Assembly (NCBI GenBank): GCA_046726955.1
Contig: JBKPBQ010000478.1
Span: 1-12,505, forward strand
Source: CAVPGH01 sp046726955
GTDB lineage: Bacteria > Acidobacteriota > Vicinamibacteria > Fen-336
Reading direction: 5' to 3'
DNA length: 12,505 nucleotides
Below are positions 5,937 through 12,505 of this stretch, one piece after another. The notes below the pieces were generated by a model. That model saw nothing but the letters and a program-made list of their open reading frames with translations, had not been told where the DNA came from and did no database searches. Both the position numbers and the translations under genes were made by a program. The first letter of the stretch is position 1; each line of letters opens with the position of its first letter.

Positions 5937-6962
5937 ATGATCCGAAGGCAGGCACTCATGCGCGTGGCCGCGTCCTCGCTGGCCACGCTCGTCCTCGTCG
6001 TTCTCGCGTGCGCAGGCAACGGTCCCGAGGCGGCGTCGCCCACTCCCACGCCCGGGAGCCCGGCGGCGCGGTTCTTCCCCGCGGGCGCGCCCTGGTACCA
6101 GGACGTCTCGAACGCAGCACTCGACCGCGAGTCGGCCGCGGTCATCGCCTTCCTCGATCGCGTCGGCTTCGGGCTGGGACGGCTGCAGATCGACTTCTCG
6201 CTCGAGGTGGTGGAGGCGCCGGCGGGCACCCCGCTGCAGTCGTTCGAGCCGACGTCCGACCACTTTCGTCCCGACTGCGACGTCGACCCCGTGCCCATCC
6301 CCCCGGGCGGAGCGCTCGAGGAGGAGACCGGCTACGAGTGCACGAACGATGGCGACTGCCACTTGATCGTGGTGGACCGGTCGCGCCAGAAGCTCTTCGA
6401 GATGTGGCGCGCGGACATCCGCAACGGCCATTTCCGCGGGGGATGCCTCGCGGTCTGGGACATGTCGCGGCTTTACCCGCCGAGCGGGCGAGGCGAGCAG
6501 TGCACGAGCGCGGACGCGGCCGGCTATCCGATCGCCCCGCTCCTCTTCACGGCCGACGAAGTGGCTGCGGGCACCGTGGACCACGCGATCCGTTTCATCC
6601 TTCCCAACGCACGGATCCGCCGCGGCGAGTACGTCCACCCCGCGACGCACGTGGGGTCACCCACGGGCCCGCGCGACGCGCCGCCCTACGGCACGCGGCT
6701 TCGGCTGCGCGCCGACTTCCCCCTCGATCGTCTTCCCACCGCCGGCGCGCGCGTGGTGGCGCGGGCCATGCAGAAGTACGGGATGCTCCTCGCCGACGGC
6801 GGCAACGTCGCCCTCACCGCCCGCAGCGACCGCTCGACGCGGGCGAAGTGGGAGGGCCTGCTGGGCTCGCGCGACCTCGACTCCATCAAGCCCAGCGACT
6901 TCGCGATGGTGGACGGGGGCGCCCGCATCGCCGTCACGAACGACTGCGTGCGGAACCCGTAG
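5937..6962 (+). CDS. cysteine-rich lipoprotein of unknown function
   Basis: A 341-residue protein. The ATG at 5937 is preferred over the adjacent GTG at 5934 because AGGAGG (5926-5931) is then 5 bases away. It has a basic n-region (MIRRQALMR), a hydrophobic core and the lipobox VLAC with C25 as the lipid-attached residue, followed by a Pro/Thr/Ser linker (ASPTPTPGSP). The mature part looks compact and contains six further cysteines (114, 135, 141, 170, 189, 337), enough for three disulfides, which fits the periplasm or outer membrane. Striking segments are CHLIVVDRSRQKLFEMW (141-157), GGCLAVWDMSRLYPP (168-182), QCTSADAAGYPIAPLLFTAD (188-207), HAIRFILPN (216-224) and EYVHPATH (231-238). I do not recognise a characterised family. 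It converges on the propeller gene and is divergent from the hydrolase. Confidence 0.85.
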   Translation: MIRRQALMRVAASSLATLVLVVLACAGNGPEAASPTPTPGSPAARFFPAGAPWYQDVSNAALDRESAAVIAFLDRVGFGLGRLQIDFSLEVVEAPAGTPLQSFEPTSDHFRPDCDVDPVPIPPGGALEEETGYECTNDGDCHLIVVDRSRQKLFEMWRADIRNGHFRGGCLAVWDMSRLYPPSGRGEQCTSADAAGYPIAPLLFTADEVAAGTVDHAIRFILPNARIRRGEYVHPATHVGSPTGPRDAPPYGTRLRLRADFPLDRLPTAGARVVARAMQKYGMLLADGGNVALTARSDRSTRAKWEGLLGSRDLDSIKPSDFAMVDGGARIAVTNDCVRNP

Positions 6963-6990
6963 GGCTGCGTACCGGAAGTCGTGTGACGAA

Positions 6991-7009
6991 AGGCGCGCGC
7001 GCCGCGCCT
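6991..7009. terminator. candidate bidirectional hairpin between convergent genes
   Basis: AGGCGCG (6991-6997) and CGCGCCT (7003-7009) form a perfect 7-bp, GC-rich stem with a 5-base loop, in the 57-bp spacer between two tail-to-tail genes. The position is right for a shared terminator. No T-tract follows on either strand, so this is not a classical intrinsic terminator. Confidence 0.35.
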
Positions 7010-7019
7010 CGCCGTACGA

Positions 7020-8936
7020 TTACGGAAGCTTTATCGCGTAGACGAGCCCGGCCTCGGTGCCCACGTAGACGAAGCCCGCCACGAGGTCGAAGGTGGGGCT
7101 CCCGACACCTCCACCTTCGCTCAGGTCGATCGGGAAAGGCGCGATCAGGTCCTCCTCGCCCGTCGAGACGGAGAAGCGGTGGAGCAGCCCGTCGCCCCCG
7201 CCCACGTAGACCCAGGAGTCCTGCGGCGCGAAGACCGGTGTCGAGGGCGACGGCAGCTCGCGGTAGGCCGGTGTCCACCGGGGCGTCCCCTCTGAGGTGA
7301 GCGCCCACAACCGTCCCGCGGTCGAGAAGAACGCGTCGCCGGTGATCCGGTCCACGGCGACGTAGCCCTTGACGTTGCCTTCGGGCGCGGGGATCGGGAA
7401 CGACCAAACGGTATTCCCCTCCTGGCCTGGCCTCGTGTCGATGGCCTTGACCTCGCCCGCATTCGTGCCCACGTAGAGCCGGTCGCCGAAGACGGTGACC
7501 CCCGTGTCCACATCGCCGACCGGGGCGGCCCAGTCCTCGAAGCCCGTCTCGAGGTCCACGCACCAGACCGTGTTCGCGTTGAGCAGCGTGTCGAAGGCCC
7601 GCGAGGCGAAGTAGACGCGACGCTTCGCCTGGTCGACCGCCGCCTGTCCGTTGATGGGCCCGATCTTCCCGAAGACGCCGCCGTCCATCGTCCACCCCGG
7701 GGACGCGAACGCTCCGTCCGACAAGCGCAGCGCGTAGAAGCGGCTGCCCGCGGGGTCGCGCGACCCCACGAAGATGAGGTCCCGCGTCCCGCCGAACTCC
7801 GTGAAGACGCCCGACGGGTGGGCGACGACGCTCGGCCCGAGGAGCGGCGAGGAGGGGCTCCATCCTGGCGCTCCCGTCTTCGCGTCGAACACGTAGACGT
7901 GGCCGTCCTGCGAGCTCAGGACGATCGCGGGCCTGGCCGTGCCGATCGGGACGTCGACGCCGGAAGGCCGTCCCTGCGACGGCCCCATCATCGATTGCGG
8001 CGTCCAGGGGACGGGCGACGTGGGCCACTGGCCGCCCGTCGGTCCGTCGCCCTTGACGACACTGTGCAGCGAGTTGTCGTTGGCGACCATGTGCAGGACG
8101 CCCGACCCGTTCCCGGGAGACACCATGGAGAAGATGCCGAGGTTGAACGCCCACTTCACGAGCCCCGCCGTGGAGAACGGCCGTCCCCAGTTGGACTGCC
8201 CGGTGGAGAACTGGTCCTGCTCGTCCACCCAGAGCGTGTAGCAGTACTTGTGGCCGTTGAAGAGCCGGTCGTGCGTGAAGGAGGCCGGCTTTCCCGCGTC
8301 CGCGGGCACGACGGCGGCGAGGAACGATCCGTCGCCGCCCAGCGGCTGCGAAGGGAAGACGCAGTTTTCGATGTCTTCGCGGTACCGGATCGTCACGTTG
8401 TCGGAGACCGGCGGGTTCAGCCAGTTGAGGACGTTCCTCTGGTCCTTGGAGGTCACGGTGAGGTAGCGGACGGCGCCGGGTGTCGCCTGCGGGACCACGT
8501 TGATCAGGATCTCGTTCGAGATGACCGCCGGACCGCAGGACGGTGTCGCCACGACCACGAGCCGGTACGTGCCGGCGCCGGGGAAATCCGTCCCCCGGAT
8601 GAGGTAGCTCGTCCCCGTCTGCCCGGAGATGGCCGCGATGTGCCCCCCGGCGATCGAGCGGAACCCCCACTGGAGCGAGGCCGCGACCTCGGCGTCGTGG
8701 CTCTCCGTCACCGTTCCCCCCGTACACCCGGCCGACGGGCAAACGGTGGTCGATCCGCCTGCGGTGGCGACGACCGCGCTCAGGCAGCCGTTGGGGGCGG
8801 CCACGGACGCGCGCGCGGTCCTTCGCGCGCGCAGCCGCGCGGAGCCCGCCGCGTCCGCGGACGCGGCGAAGAGGCACGAAAGGGCGGCAAGGGAGGCGAG
8901 GAGCATCGCCCCCCGGTACGGGGGACGCTCGTCCAT
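7020..8936 (-). CDS. secreted PQQ-like beta-propeller repeat protein with N-terminal Ig/FN3-like region
   Basis: A 638-residue protein from the ATG at 8936. Residues 1-30 are a signal peptide (core MLLASLAALSCLFAASADAA). An in-frame ATG at 8906 gives the same mature protein and remains possible. Residues about 45-150 are cysteine-containing and end in an Ig/PKD-like strand pair (GAGTYRLVVVATPSCGPAVI). Residues about 155-258 resemble a fibronectin type III domain (VLNWLNPPVSDNVTIRYRED, HKYCYTLWVDEQ). From about 260 the chain is a beta-propeller with repeated 'D(G)xVYVFDAKTGxPxW' blades: DGHVYVFDAKTGAPGW, WCVDLETGFEDW, DRLYVGTNAGEVKAID, WVYVGGGDGLLHRFSVSTGE and FVYVGTEAGLVYAIKLP. No catalytic or haem motif is seen, so a structural, adhesive or sensing surface role is likely. 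It lies 47 bp downstream of pxpBC on the same strand and probably has its own promoter. Confidence 0.87.
   Translation of the reverse strand: MDERPPYRGAMLLASLAALSCLFAASADAAGSARLRARRTARASVAAPNGCLSAVVATAGGSTTVCPSAGCTGGTVTESHDAEVAASLQWGFRSIAGGHIAAISGQTGTSYLIRGTDFPGAGTYRLVVVATPSCGPAVISNEILINVVPQATPGAVRYLTVTSKDQRNVLNWLNPPVSDNVTIRYREDIENCVFPSQPLGGDGSFLAAVVPADAGKPASFTHDRLFNGHKYCYTLWVDEQDQFSTGQSNWGRPFSTAGLVKWAFNLGIFSMVSPGNGSGVLHMVANDNSLHSVVKGDGPTGGQWPTSPVPWTPQSMMGPSQGRPSGVDVPIGTARPAIVLSSQDGHVYVFDAKTGAPGWSPSSPLLGPSVVAHPSGVFTEFGGTRDLIFVGSRDPAGSRFYALRLSDGAFASPGWTMDGGVFGKIGPINGQAAVDQAKRRVYFASRAFDTLLNANTVWCVDLETGFEDWAAPVGDVDTGVTVFGDRLYVGTNAGEVKAIDTRPGQEGNTVWSFPIPAPEGNVKGYVAVDRITGDAFFSTAGRLWALTSEGTPRWTPAYRELPSPSTPVFAPQDSWVYVGGGDGLLHRFSVSTGEEDLIAPFPIDLSEGGGVGSPTFDLVAGFVYVGTEAGLVYAIKLP
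8910..8924. repeat. inverted repeat near the 5' end of the propeller gene
   Basis: CCCCCG-GTA-CGGGGG is a perfect 6-bp-arm inverted repeat lying just upstream of the second in-frame ATG (8906) of the propeller gene. In mRNA it would form a tight hairpin that could hinder initiation at 8906 or early elongation from 8936. It could also be simple GC chance. Confidence 0.3.
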
Positions 8937-8942
8937 GACCCG

Positions 8943-8971
8943 AGCTTATCGATGTTTCGGGCCCCATCCAA
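8943..8971 (-). promoter_or_regulatory. sigma70-like promoter for the propeller gene
   Basis: Read on the minus strand, TTGGAT (8971-8966) is separated by exactly 17 bases from TAAGCT (8948-8943), in the 47-bp gap after pxpBC. This spacing is optimal for a housekeeping promoter. Transcription would start at about 8936-8937, right at the annotated ATG. The message would therefore be leaderless, or the true start is the ATG at 8906. Confidence 0.4.
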
Positions 8972-8983
8972 GCCCGGAGAGGC

Positions 8984-10576
8984 TCACCCCCGCTGCGCAT
9001 CCTCGACGCTGACCGCCGAGAAGCGCACCTCGCCCTCGCCGGGAACGAGCTGGGCCAGCCGCGGGAGGTCGGCGGTGACGACCGTGGCGATCTTGGGATA
9101 GCCGCCGGTCGTCGGCCCGTCGGCAAGCATCACGATAGGCTTGCCGTCCGGCGGCACCTGGATCGAGCCCGGCACCATGCCGTCGCTCGTGATCTCGCTT
9201 TCCCGGGCGGCGAGGCGGGCGCCTTCGAGGCGGCATCCGGTGCGGTCGGACGTCGGGCCGACGCGGAACGTCTCGCGCAGGAAGCGCTCCACCTCGCCCG
9301 GCGGAAACAGATCGTACTGGGGGCCGAGGACGACGCGAATCAACGCTCGAGCCGACGGCGCCTTCCACGGCAGGTCTGGCGACGCCGGCGGCTCGCGGGG
9401 AAGACCGACGGCCAGAGGGTCGCCGCTTTTCAAGGCCCGTCCTTCGAATCCTCCGAAGCCGCTCGCCAAGTCGGTTGCCCTCGATCCGGCCACGACGGGC
9501 ACGTCGATTCCGCCCGCGAATGCCACCGAGGCCCGCGCTCCCGCCCGTCTCGCAGTGAAGACGAGCACGTTGCCCGGGCGCGCGAGGACGGGAGTGCCCA
9601 GGGGCACCGGCCAGTCGCCGAGGTCGGCCCGCCGGAGCACGGCTCCGAGGTCCGCGCCTTCGATCGCGAAGCGCATCACACGGAGGAAGCGCAGCGACGG
9701 TCCCGCCATCGAGCACTCGAGCGCGGCGGCTCCGCGCTCGTTCCCGAGCCGCTCGTTCGCGGCAGCGTGAGCGGCGGCGTCCGCGGCGCCCGACTGGGCC
9801 ACCCCGAACCGGCGCTGGCCGTGCCGACCGAGGTCCTGGACGGTGGTGAGCAGTCCCGGCTCGAGCACCTCGAGGGCGGGCGGGCCTGCAGGAGCCGCGC
9901 CGCGTCGCGGCTCCGGCTCCTCGAGGGCGTCCACCGGCTCGAACCGCACGCGGTCGCCCGGGGCGAGGATGGACGGCGGATCGCCGAACGGATCGTACGT
10001 CGTGAACGTGGTCCGGCCGAGGAGCCGCCAGCCGCCCGGGGAGACGACGGGGTAGATGCCCGTCTGCCGTCCCGCGATGCCGACCGAGCCCGCGGGCACG
10101 CGCACACGCGGCGTCGCGAGCCGCGGGAGCGCGAGCGATTCGGGAAGGATCCCCAGGTAGGCGAAGCCCGGCCGGAACCCGAGCATGAAGGCCGTGTACT
10201 CGACGGAGGTGTGCTGCGCGACGACCTCGGCTTCCGACAGACGCAGGGCCCGCGCGACGTTGGGGAGATCGGGTCCTGCTTCGCCCCCGTAGACGACGGG
10301 AATACGGTGGAGGCGGCCCGGCTCCTCGGGAGCTTCGGGGGCGGCGGCGCGGGCGAGGAGGTCGGCGCGCACGTCCGCGAAGCGGATGCGCGCGGGGTCG
10401 TACGTCACGAGGAGCGAGCGGTATGTCGGCACCGCCTCGCGGAACCCCCCGAAGGGCTCGCGGAGGAGCGCCCGATCGAGCGCGCGCACCCTCCGGGCCA
10501 GATCGGCGTCGATCGTGGCCCCGAGCTCCACCGTGACCGCCGCGTCGCCGACGGCGAGGACCCGCGGGTACGTCAA
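8984..10576 (-). CDS. pxpBC: 5-oxoprolinase subunits B and C as one fused protein (PxpB-PxpC; KipI-KipA)
   Basis: A 530-residue natural fusion of the two regulatory/catalytic partners of PxpA in the ATP-dependent opening of 5-oxoproline to glutamate. Residues 1 to about 217 are PxpB/KipI (allophanate-hydrolase subunit 1 fold): the YPRVLAVGDAAVTVELG start, VEYTAFMLGFRPGFAYLG (125-142), VRVPAGSVGIAGRQTGIYP (158-176) and SPGGWRLLGRT (179-189). A short linker rich in P, E and A (about 218-234) leads to PxpC/KipA (subunit 2 fold): LEPGLLTTVQDLGRHGQRRF (238-257), GAADAAAHAAANERLGN, then SDRTGCRLEG, SDGMVPGSIQVPPDG and GPTTGGYPKIATV near the C-terminus. Both halves look complete. The start is TTG at 10576, overlapping the pxpA stop as TTGA; the protein aligns with KipI from exactly this residue, supporting the rare codon. 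In many bacteria the two are separate genes. The location is cytoplasmic. Confidence 0.93.
   Translation of the reverse strand: MTYPRVLAVGDAAVTVELGATIDADLARRVRALDRALLREPFGGFREAVPTYRSLLVTYDPARIRFADVRADLLARAAAPEAPEEPGRLHRIPVVYGGEAGPDLPNVARALRLSEAEVVAQHTSVEYTAFMLGFRPGFAYLGILPESLALPRLATPRVRVPAGSVGIAGRQTGIYPVVSPGGWRLLGRTTFTTYDPFGDPPSILAPGDRVRFEPVDALEEPEPRRGAAPAGPPALEVLEPGLLTTVQDLGRHGQRRFGVAQSGAADAAAHAAANERLGNERGAAALECSMAGPSLRFLRVMRFAIEGADLGAVLRRADLGDWPVPLGTPVLARPGNVLVFTARRAGARASVAFAGGIDVPVVAGSRATDLASGFGGFEGRALKSGDPLAVGLPREPPASPDLPWKAPSARALIRVVLGPQYDLFPPGEVERFLRETFRVGPTSDRTGCRLEGARLAARESEITSDGMVPGSIQVPPDGKPIVMLADGPTTGGYPKIATVVTADLPRLAQLVPGEGEVRFSAVSVEDAQRG
10573..10576 (-). promoter_or_regulatory. 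TTGA start-stop overlap of pxpA and pxpBC
   Basis: The minus-strand bases TTGA hold the TTG start of pxpBC and the TGA stop of pxpA. The coupling would keep subunit amounts matched. The overlap is also the main argument for TTG as the initiator. Confidence 0.7.
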
Positions 10577-11340
10577 GCGCCGAGTGGCTTGACCGCGACG
10601 CCGGCCGCTTCGAGCGCGCGGCGGACCGCGCGCGCGATCTCGACCGCGTTCGGATTGTCGCCGTGGAGGCAGATCGTATCCGCCTCGAGGGCGATGCGCG
10701 CCCCGTCGGCAGCGGTGACCGAGCCGTGGCGCGCGATCTCGACCGCCTGGGCCGCGGCGCGCTCCGGGTCCGCGTGAACGGACCCGGCGACCGAGCGGGG
10801 CACGAGGTGCCCGTCACCGGAGTAGGCGCGGTCGGCGAACGCCTCGGCGGCGAAGCGCAGCCCTTCGGCCTCGGCCGCGCGTCGCATCGCGGCGGAGGAA
10901 GCGAGGCCGACGAACACGAGGTCCTTCCCCGCCCGCGCCACCCCGCGGGCGATCGCTCGCGACAGCGTCTCGTCGCGGGCGGCCTGGTTGTAGAGCGCGC
11001 CGTGCGGCTTCACGTGGACGAGGGCGCCGCCGTGGCTGCGCGCGAACGCCTGTAGCGCGCCCACCTGGTAGAGGACGTCCTGCTCCACCTCGGCCGGAGA
11101 CGCCTGGATCTCGCGGCGGCCGAAGCCCCGCACGTCGAAGTGGCTCGGGTGCGCGCCCAGGGCCACGCCTGCCCGGATCGCGAGGCCCACCGTCCGGTCG
11201 ATCACGGCGGGATCGCCGGCGTGGAAGCCGCAGGCCACGTTGGCGGACGTCACGAGGCCCAGCAGCTCCTGGTCGGCCCCCATCGTCCAGGCCCCGAAGC
11301 CTTCGCCCATGTCCGCGTTGAGGTCGATCCGGCGCGCCAT
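10573..11340 (-). CDS. pxpA: 5-oxoprolinase subunit A (LamB/YcsF family)
   Basis: A 255-residue cytoplasmic protein, the typical size of PxpA, which acts with PxpB and PxpC to hydrolyse 5-oxoproline (a spontaneous breakdown product of glutamine and glutamyl peptides) to glutamate. Family landmarks are all present: IDLNADMGEGFG (about 5-16), SANVACGFHAGDP (about 32-44), GAHPSHFDVRGFGRR (about 61-75), VKPHGALYNQAA (about 109-120), FADRAYSGDGHLVPRS and ICLHGDNP. The start at 11340 gives MARRIDLNADMG, as in relatives; the in-frame sequence further upstream (to 11376) is arginine-rich shadow. No strong ribosome site precedes it. It is first in the operon with the fused pxpBC, and is divergent from the VWA gene. 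Confidence 0.95.
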   Translation of the reverse strand: MARRIDLNADMGEGFGAWTMGADQELLGLVTSANVACGFHAGDPAVIDRTVGLAIRAGVALGAHPSHFDVRGFGRREIQASPAEVEQDVLYQVGALQAFARSHGGALVHVKPHGALYNQAARDETLSRAIARGVARAGKDLVFVGLASSAAMRRAAEAEGLRFAAEAFADRAYSGDGHLVPRSVAGSVHADPERAAAQAVEIARHGSVTAADGARIALEADTICLHGDNPNAVEIARAVRRALEAAGVAVKPLGA

Positions 11341-11432
11341 GTCCGGGAGCGTACGCCCTGGCCTCCGCCGGCGCAAAGGCCGCCGGAATAGGCCCCCATC
11401 GGGCCCGGTATCTCTCGCGTAGGAGGTTTGAA
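11341..11432. promoter_or_regulatory. divergent intergenic region between pxpA and the VWA gene
   Basis: This 92-bp gap must serve both flanking genes. AGGAGG at 11421-11426 is a strong plus-strand ribosome site 6 bases before the ATG. GGTATCTC near 11407-11414 could be part of a plus-strand -10 but has no matching -35. GGGCCC at 11401-11406 is a short palindrome. I see no clear minus-strand promoter. Confidence 0.35.
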
Positions 11433-12505
11433 ATGAACGCGATCGCCGCTCTTCTCTTCCTGGTGGCTCCCGCCCCCGTGAGCGCCGTCACACCGGCGCG
11501 TACCACCGCCGTGAGCGCCACTGCCCCGCGCGTCGAGGTCGCGTTCGTCCTCGACACCACCGGCAGCATGGGCGGCCTCATCGACGGCGCCAAGCGGCGG
11601 ATCTGGTCGATCGCGCGCCGGATCGGGGAAGGGCGGCCCCGTCCCGACCTCCGCATCGCGCTCGTCGCCTTCCGCGACATCGGCGACGCGTACGTCACCC
11701 GCGTCTTCGACCTCACCGGGGACATGGACCAGGTCTACCAGAACCTGATGAGCTTCCAGGCCTCGGGCGGGGGCGACGCTCCCGAGCACGTCTCGGCCGC
11801 GATGTCCGACGCCGTCAACAAGGTCTCGTGGTCGCGTCACGCGGGCATGCAGGTCATCTTCCTCGTCGGCGACGCGCCGCCCCACATGGACTACCAGGAC
11901 GGCTACGACTACCACCGCCACGTGGCGGAGGCGCGCCAGCGGGGGATCGCGGTGGAGACCGTGCAGTGCGGCGCGGATCCGGAGACTGCGCGCGTGTGGA
12001 CGGAGATCGCGAAGCTCGGAGCCGGGCACTACGCTCGCATCGACAGCCAGGGCGGGATGCCCGCGATGGTGACGCCGGTGGACGCGGAGCTCGCGCGGCT
12101 GAACGCCGAGCTCACCGCGACCGTGGTCGCGGCGGGGAGCGTCGAGGAGCAGAAGGCGGCCGGCCGCCGGCTGGACGCGCGCGCGGCGATGCCCGCGGCG
12201 ATGGCGGCGGAGGCGGCCTCCTACTACGCGAAGGCGGAGGTCCTGGCCGACAAGGACCTCGTGGACATGGCCCCGGTCGCGCAGAGGAACGAGCTCGCGA
12301 AGCTGCGGGCGAAGCCGGAGGACGTCCCCAAGCCCTTGCAGAGCAAGTCCGACTCCGAGGCCCTCGCCTACCTGCAGGCCCAGAAGCAGAAGCGCCAGCA
12401 GCTCCAGAGCCGGATCAACGAGCTGCAGAAGGAGCGCGACGCCTACGCCGCGAAGGCGCAGCCGGCGAAGGACGGCTTCGACGAGCAGGTCGTGCAGTCG
12501 CTGCG
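11433..12505 (+). CDS. secreted VWA-domain protein with C-terminal coiled coil (3'-truncated)
   Basis: The frame from ATG 11433 stays open to the window end: 357 full codons plus two bases, no stop. AGGAGG is 6 bases upstream. MNAIAALLFLVAPAPVSA is a signal peptide. Residues about 33-215 are a von Willebrand factor A domain: VEVAFVLDTTGSMGGLIDGA carries the MIDAS DxTxS variant (D41, T43, S45), SGGGDAPEHVSAAM supplies the next acidic loop (D115) and VIFLVGDAPPHMDY the third (D147), so metal binding is plausible. After residue about 215 the chain is alanine- and charge-rich and helical. A stretch around 325-350 (AQKQKRQQLQSRINELQKER) is strongly coiled-coil. Such proteins are periplasmic or surface-bound and often mediate protein contacts; the partner is unknown. 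The C-terminus, and therefore any anchor or sorting signal, is missing. Confidence 0.9.
   Translation, partial: MNAIAALLFLVAPAPVSAVTPARTTAVSATAPRVEVAFVLDTTGSMGGLIDGAKRRIWSIARRIGEGRPRPDLRIALVAFRDIGDAYVTRVFDLTGDMDQVYQNLMSFQASGGGDAPEHVSAAMSDAVNKVSWSRHAGMQVIFLVGDAPPHMDYQDGYDYHRHVAEARQRGIAVETVQCGADPETARVWTEIAKLGAGHYARIDSQGGMPAMVTPVDAELARLNAELTATVVAAGSVEEQKAAGRRLDARAAMPAAMAAEAASYYAKAEVLADKDLVDMAPVAQRNELAKLRAKPEDVPKPLQSKSDSEALAYLQAQKQKRQQLQSRINELQKERDAYAAKAQPAKDGFDEQVVQSL

Noticed and set aside
6991..7009. Calling the GC hairpin a standard intrinsic terminator
   Set aside because: No U-tract follows on either strand; kept only as a low-confidence candidate.
5654..7300. 548-codon plus-strand frame over the lipoprotein gene
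   Set aside because: Out-of-frame shadow; the lipobox-containing frame has a strong ribosome site and patterned protein sequence.
6934..9126. Long open frames (up to about 730 codons) antisense or out of frame to the propeller gene
   Set aside because: Composition is the R/G/A/P-rich pattern of GC shadow frames, with no recognisable domains. The true propeller and pxpBC frames explain the DNA.
1..12505. CRISPR array, tRNA/rRNA genes, insertion sequence or prophage
   Set aside because: No regularly spaced direct repeats, no tRNA-like cloverleaf noticed, and no transposase, integrase or phage structural motifs in any frame.

Overview
The window is about 12.5 kb of very GC-rich DNA (roughly 70% by eye), densely coding, with G/C-dominated third positions and long antisense shadow frames. 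Gene content is that of a free-living, double-membrane bacterium with many exported proteins: two PQQ-type beta-propeller proteins, a lipoprotein, a VanX-like dipeptidase, a Tat-exported amidohydrolase and a VWA protein. This fits Acidobacteriota or a comparable GC-rich soil lineage (Myxococcota, Gemmatimonadota). That placement is an inference from style, since no rRNA or other phylogenetic marker is present. I see no tRNA, rRNA, CRISPR array, insertion sequence, integrase or phage gene.

Layout. 1-933 (+) is the 3' part of a PQQ-like propeller gene, meeting tail-to-tail a VanX-family D-Ala-D-Ala dipeptidase (912-1538, -). A short divergent gap leads to a 63-residue, very basic small protein (1589-1780, +), followed 31 bp later by a SAM methyltransferase fused to three Ig-like repeats (1812-3875, +). 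This runs tail-to-tail, with a 106-bp antisense overlap, into a two-gene minus-strand operon. In transcription order that operon is a Tat-signal M20 carbamoylase/allantoate-amidohydrolase-type hydrolase (5841-4501) and an AlgH/YqgE-family protein with an export signal (4504-3770), coupled by a GTGA overlap. Divergent from the operon is a cysteine-rich lipoprotein of unknown function (5937-6962, +). It converges, through a hairpin-bearing spacer, on a large secreted propeller protein (8936-7020, -). Upstream of that is the 5-oxoprolinase operon pxpA (11340-10573) then a pxpB-pxpC fusion (10576-8984), coupled by a TTGA overlap. Divergent from pxpA is a secreted VWA-domain protein (11433 to the window end, +).

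How the genes fit together. The best-supported pathway is PxpA plus fused PxpBC, which converts 5-oxoproline (pyroglutamate) to glutamate with ATP. The VanX-like peptidase and the M20 amidohydrolase also release or recycle amino acids, so a loose theme of peptide and amino-acid salvage is possible, but they are not in one operon and this is inference. The most unusual items are the methyltransferase with triplicated Ig-like domains, the apparently exported AlgH-family protein coupled to an exported hydrolase, the uncharacterised seven-cysteine lipoprotein, and the conserved-looking basic miniprotein. I do not see convincing evidence for a complete new multi-gene defence or mobile system here.
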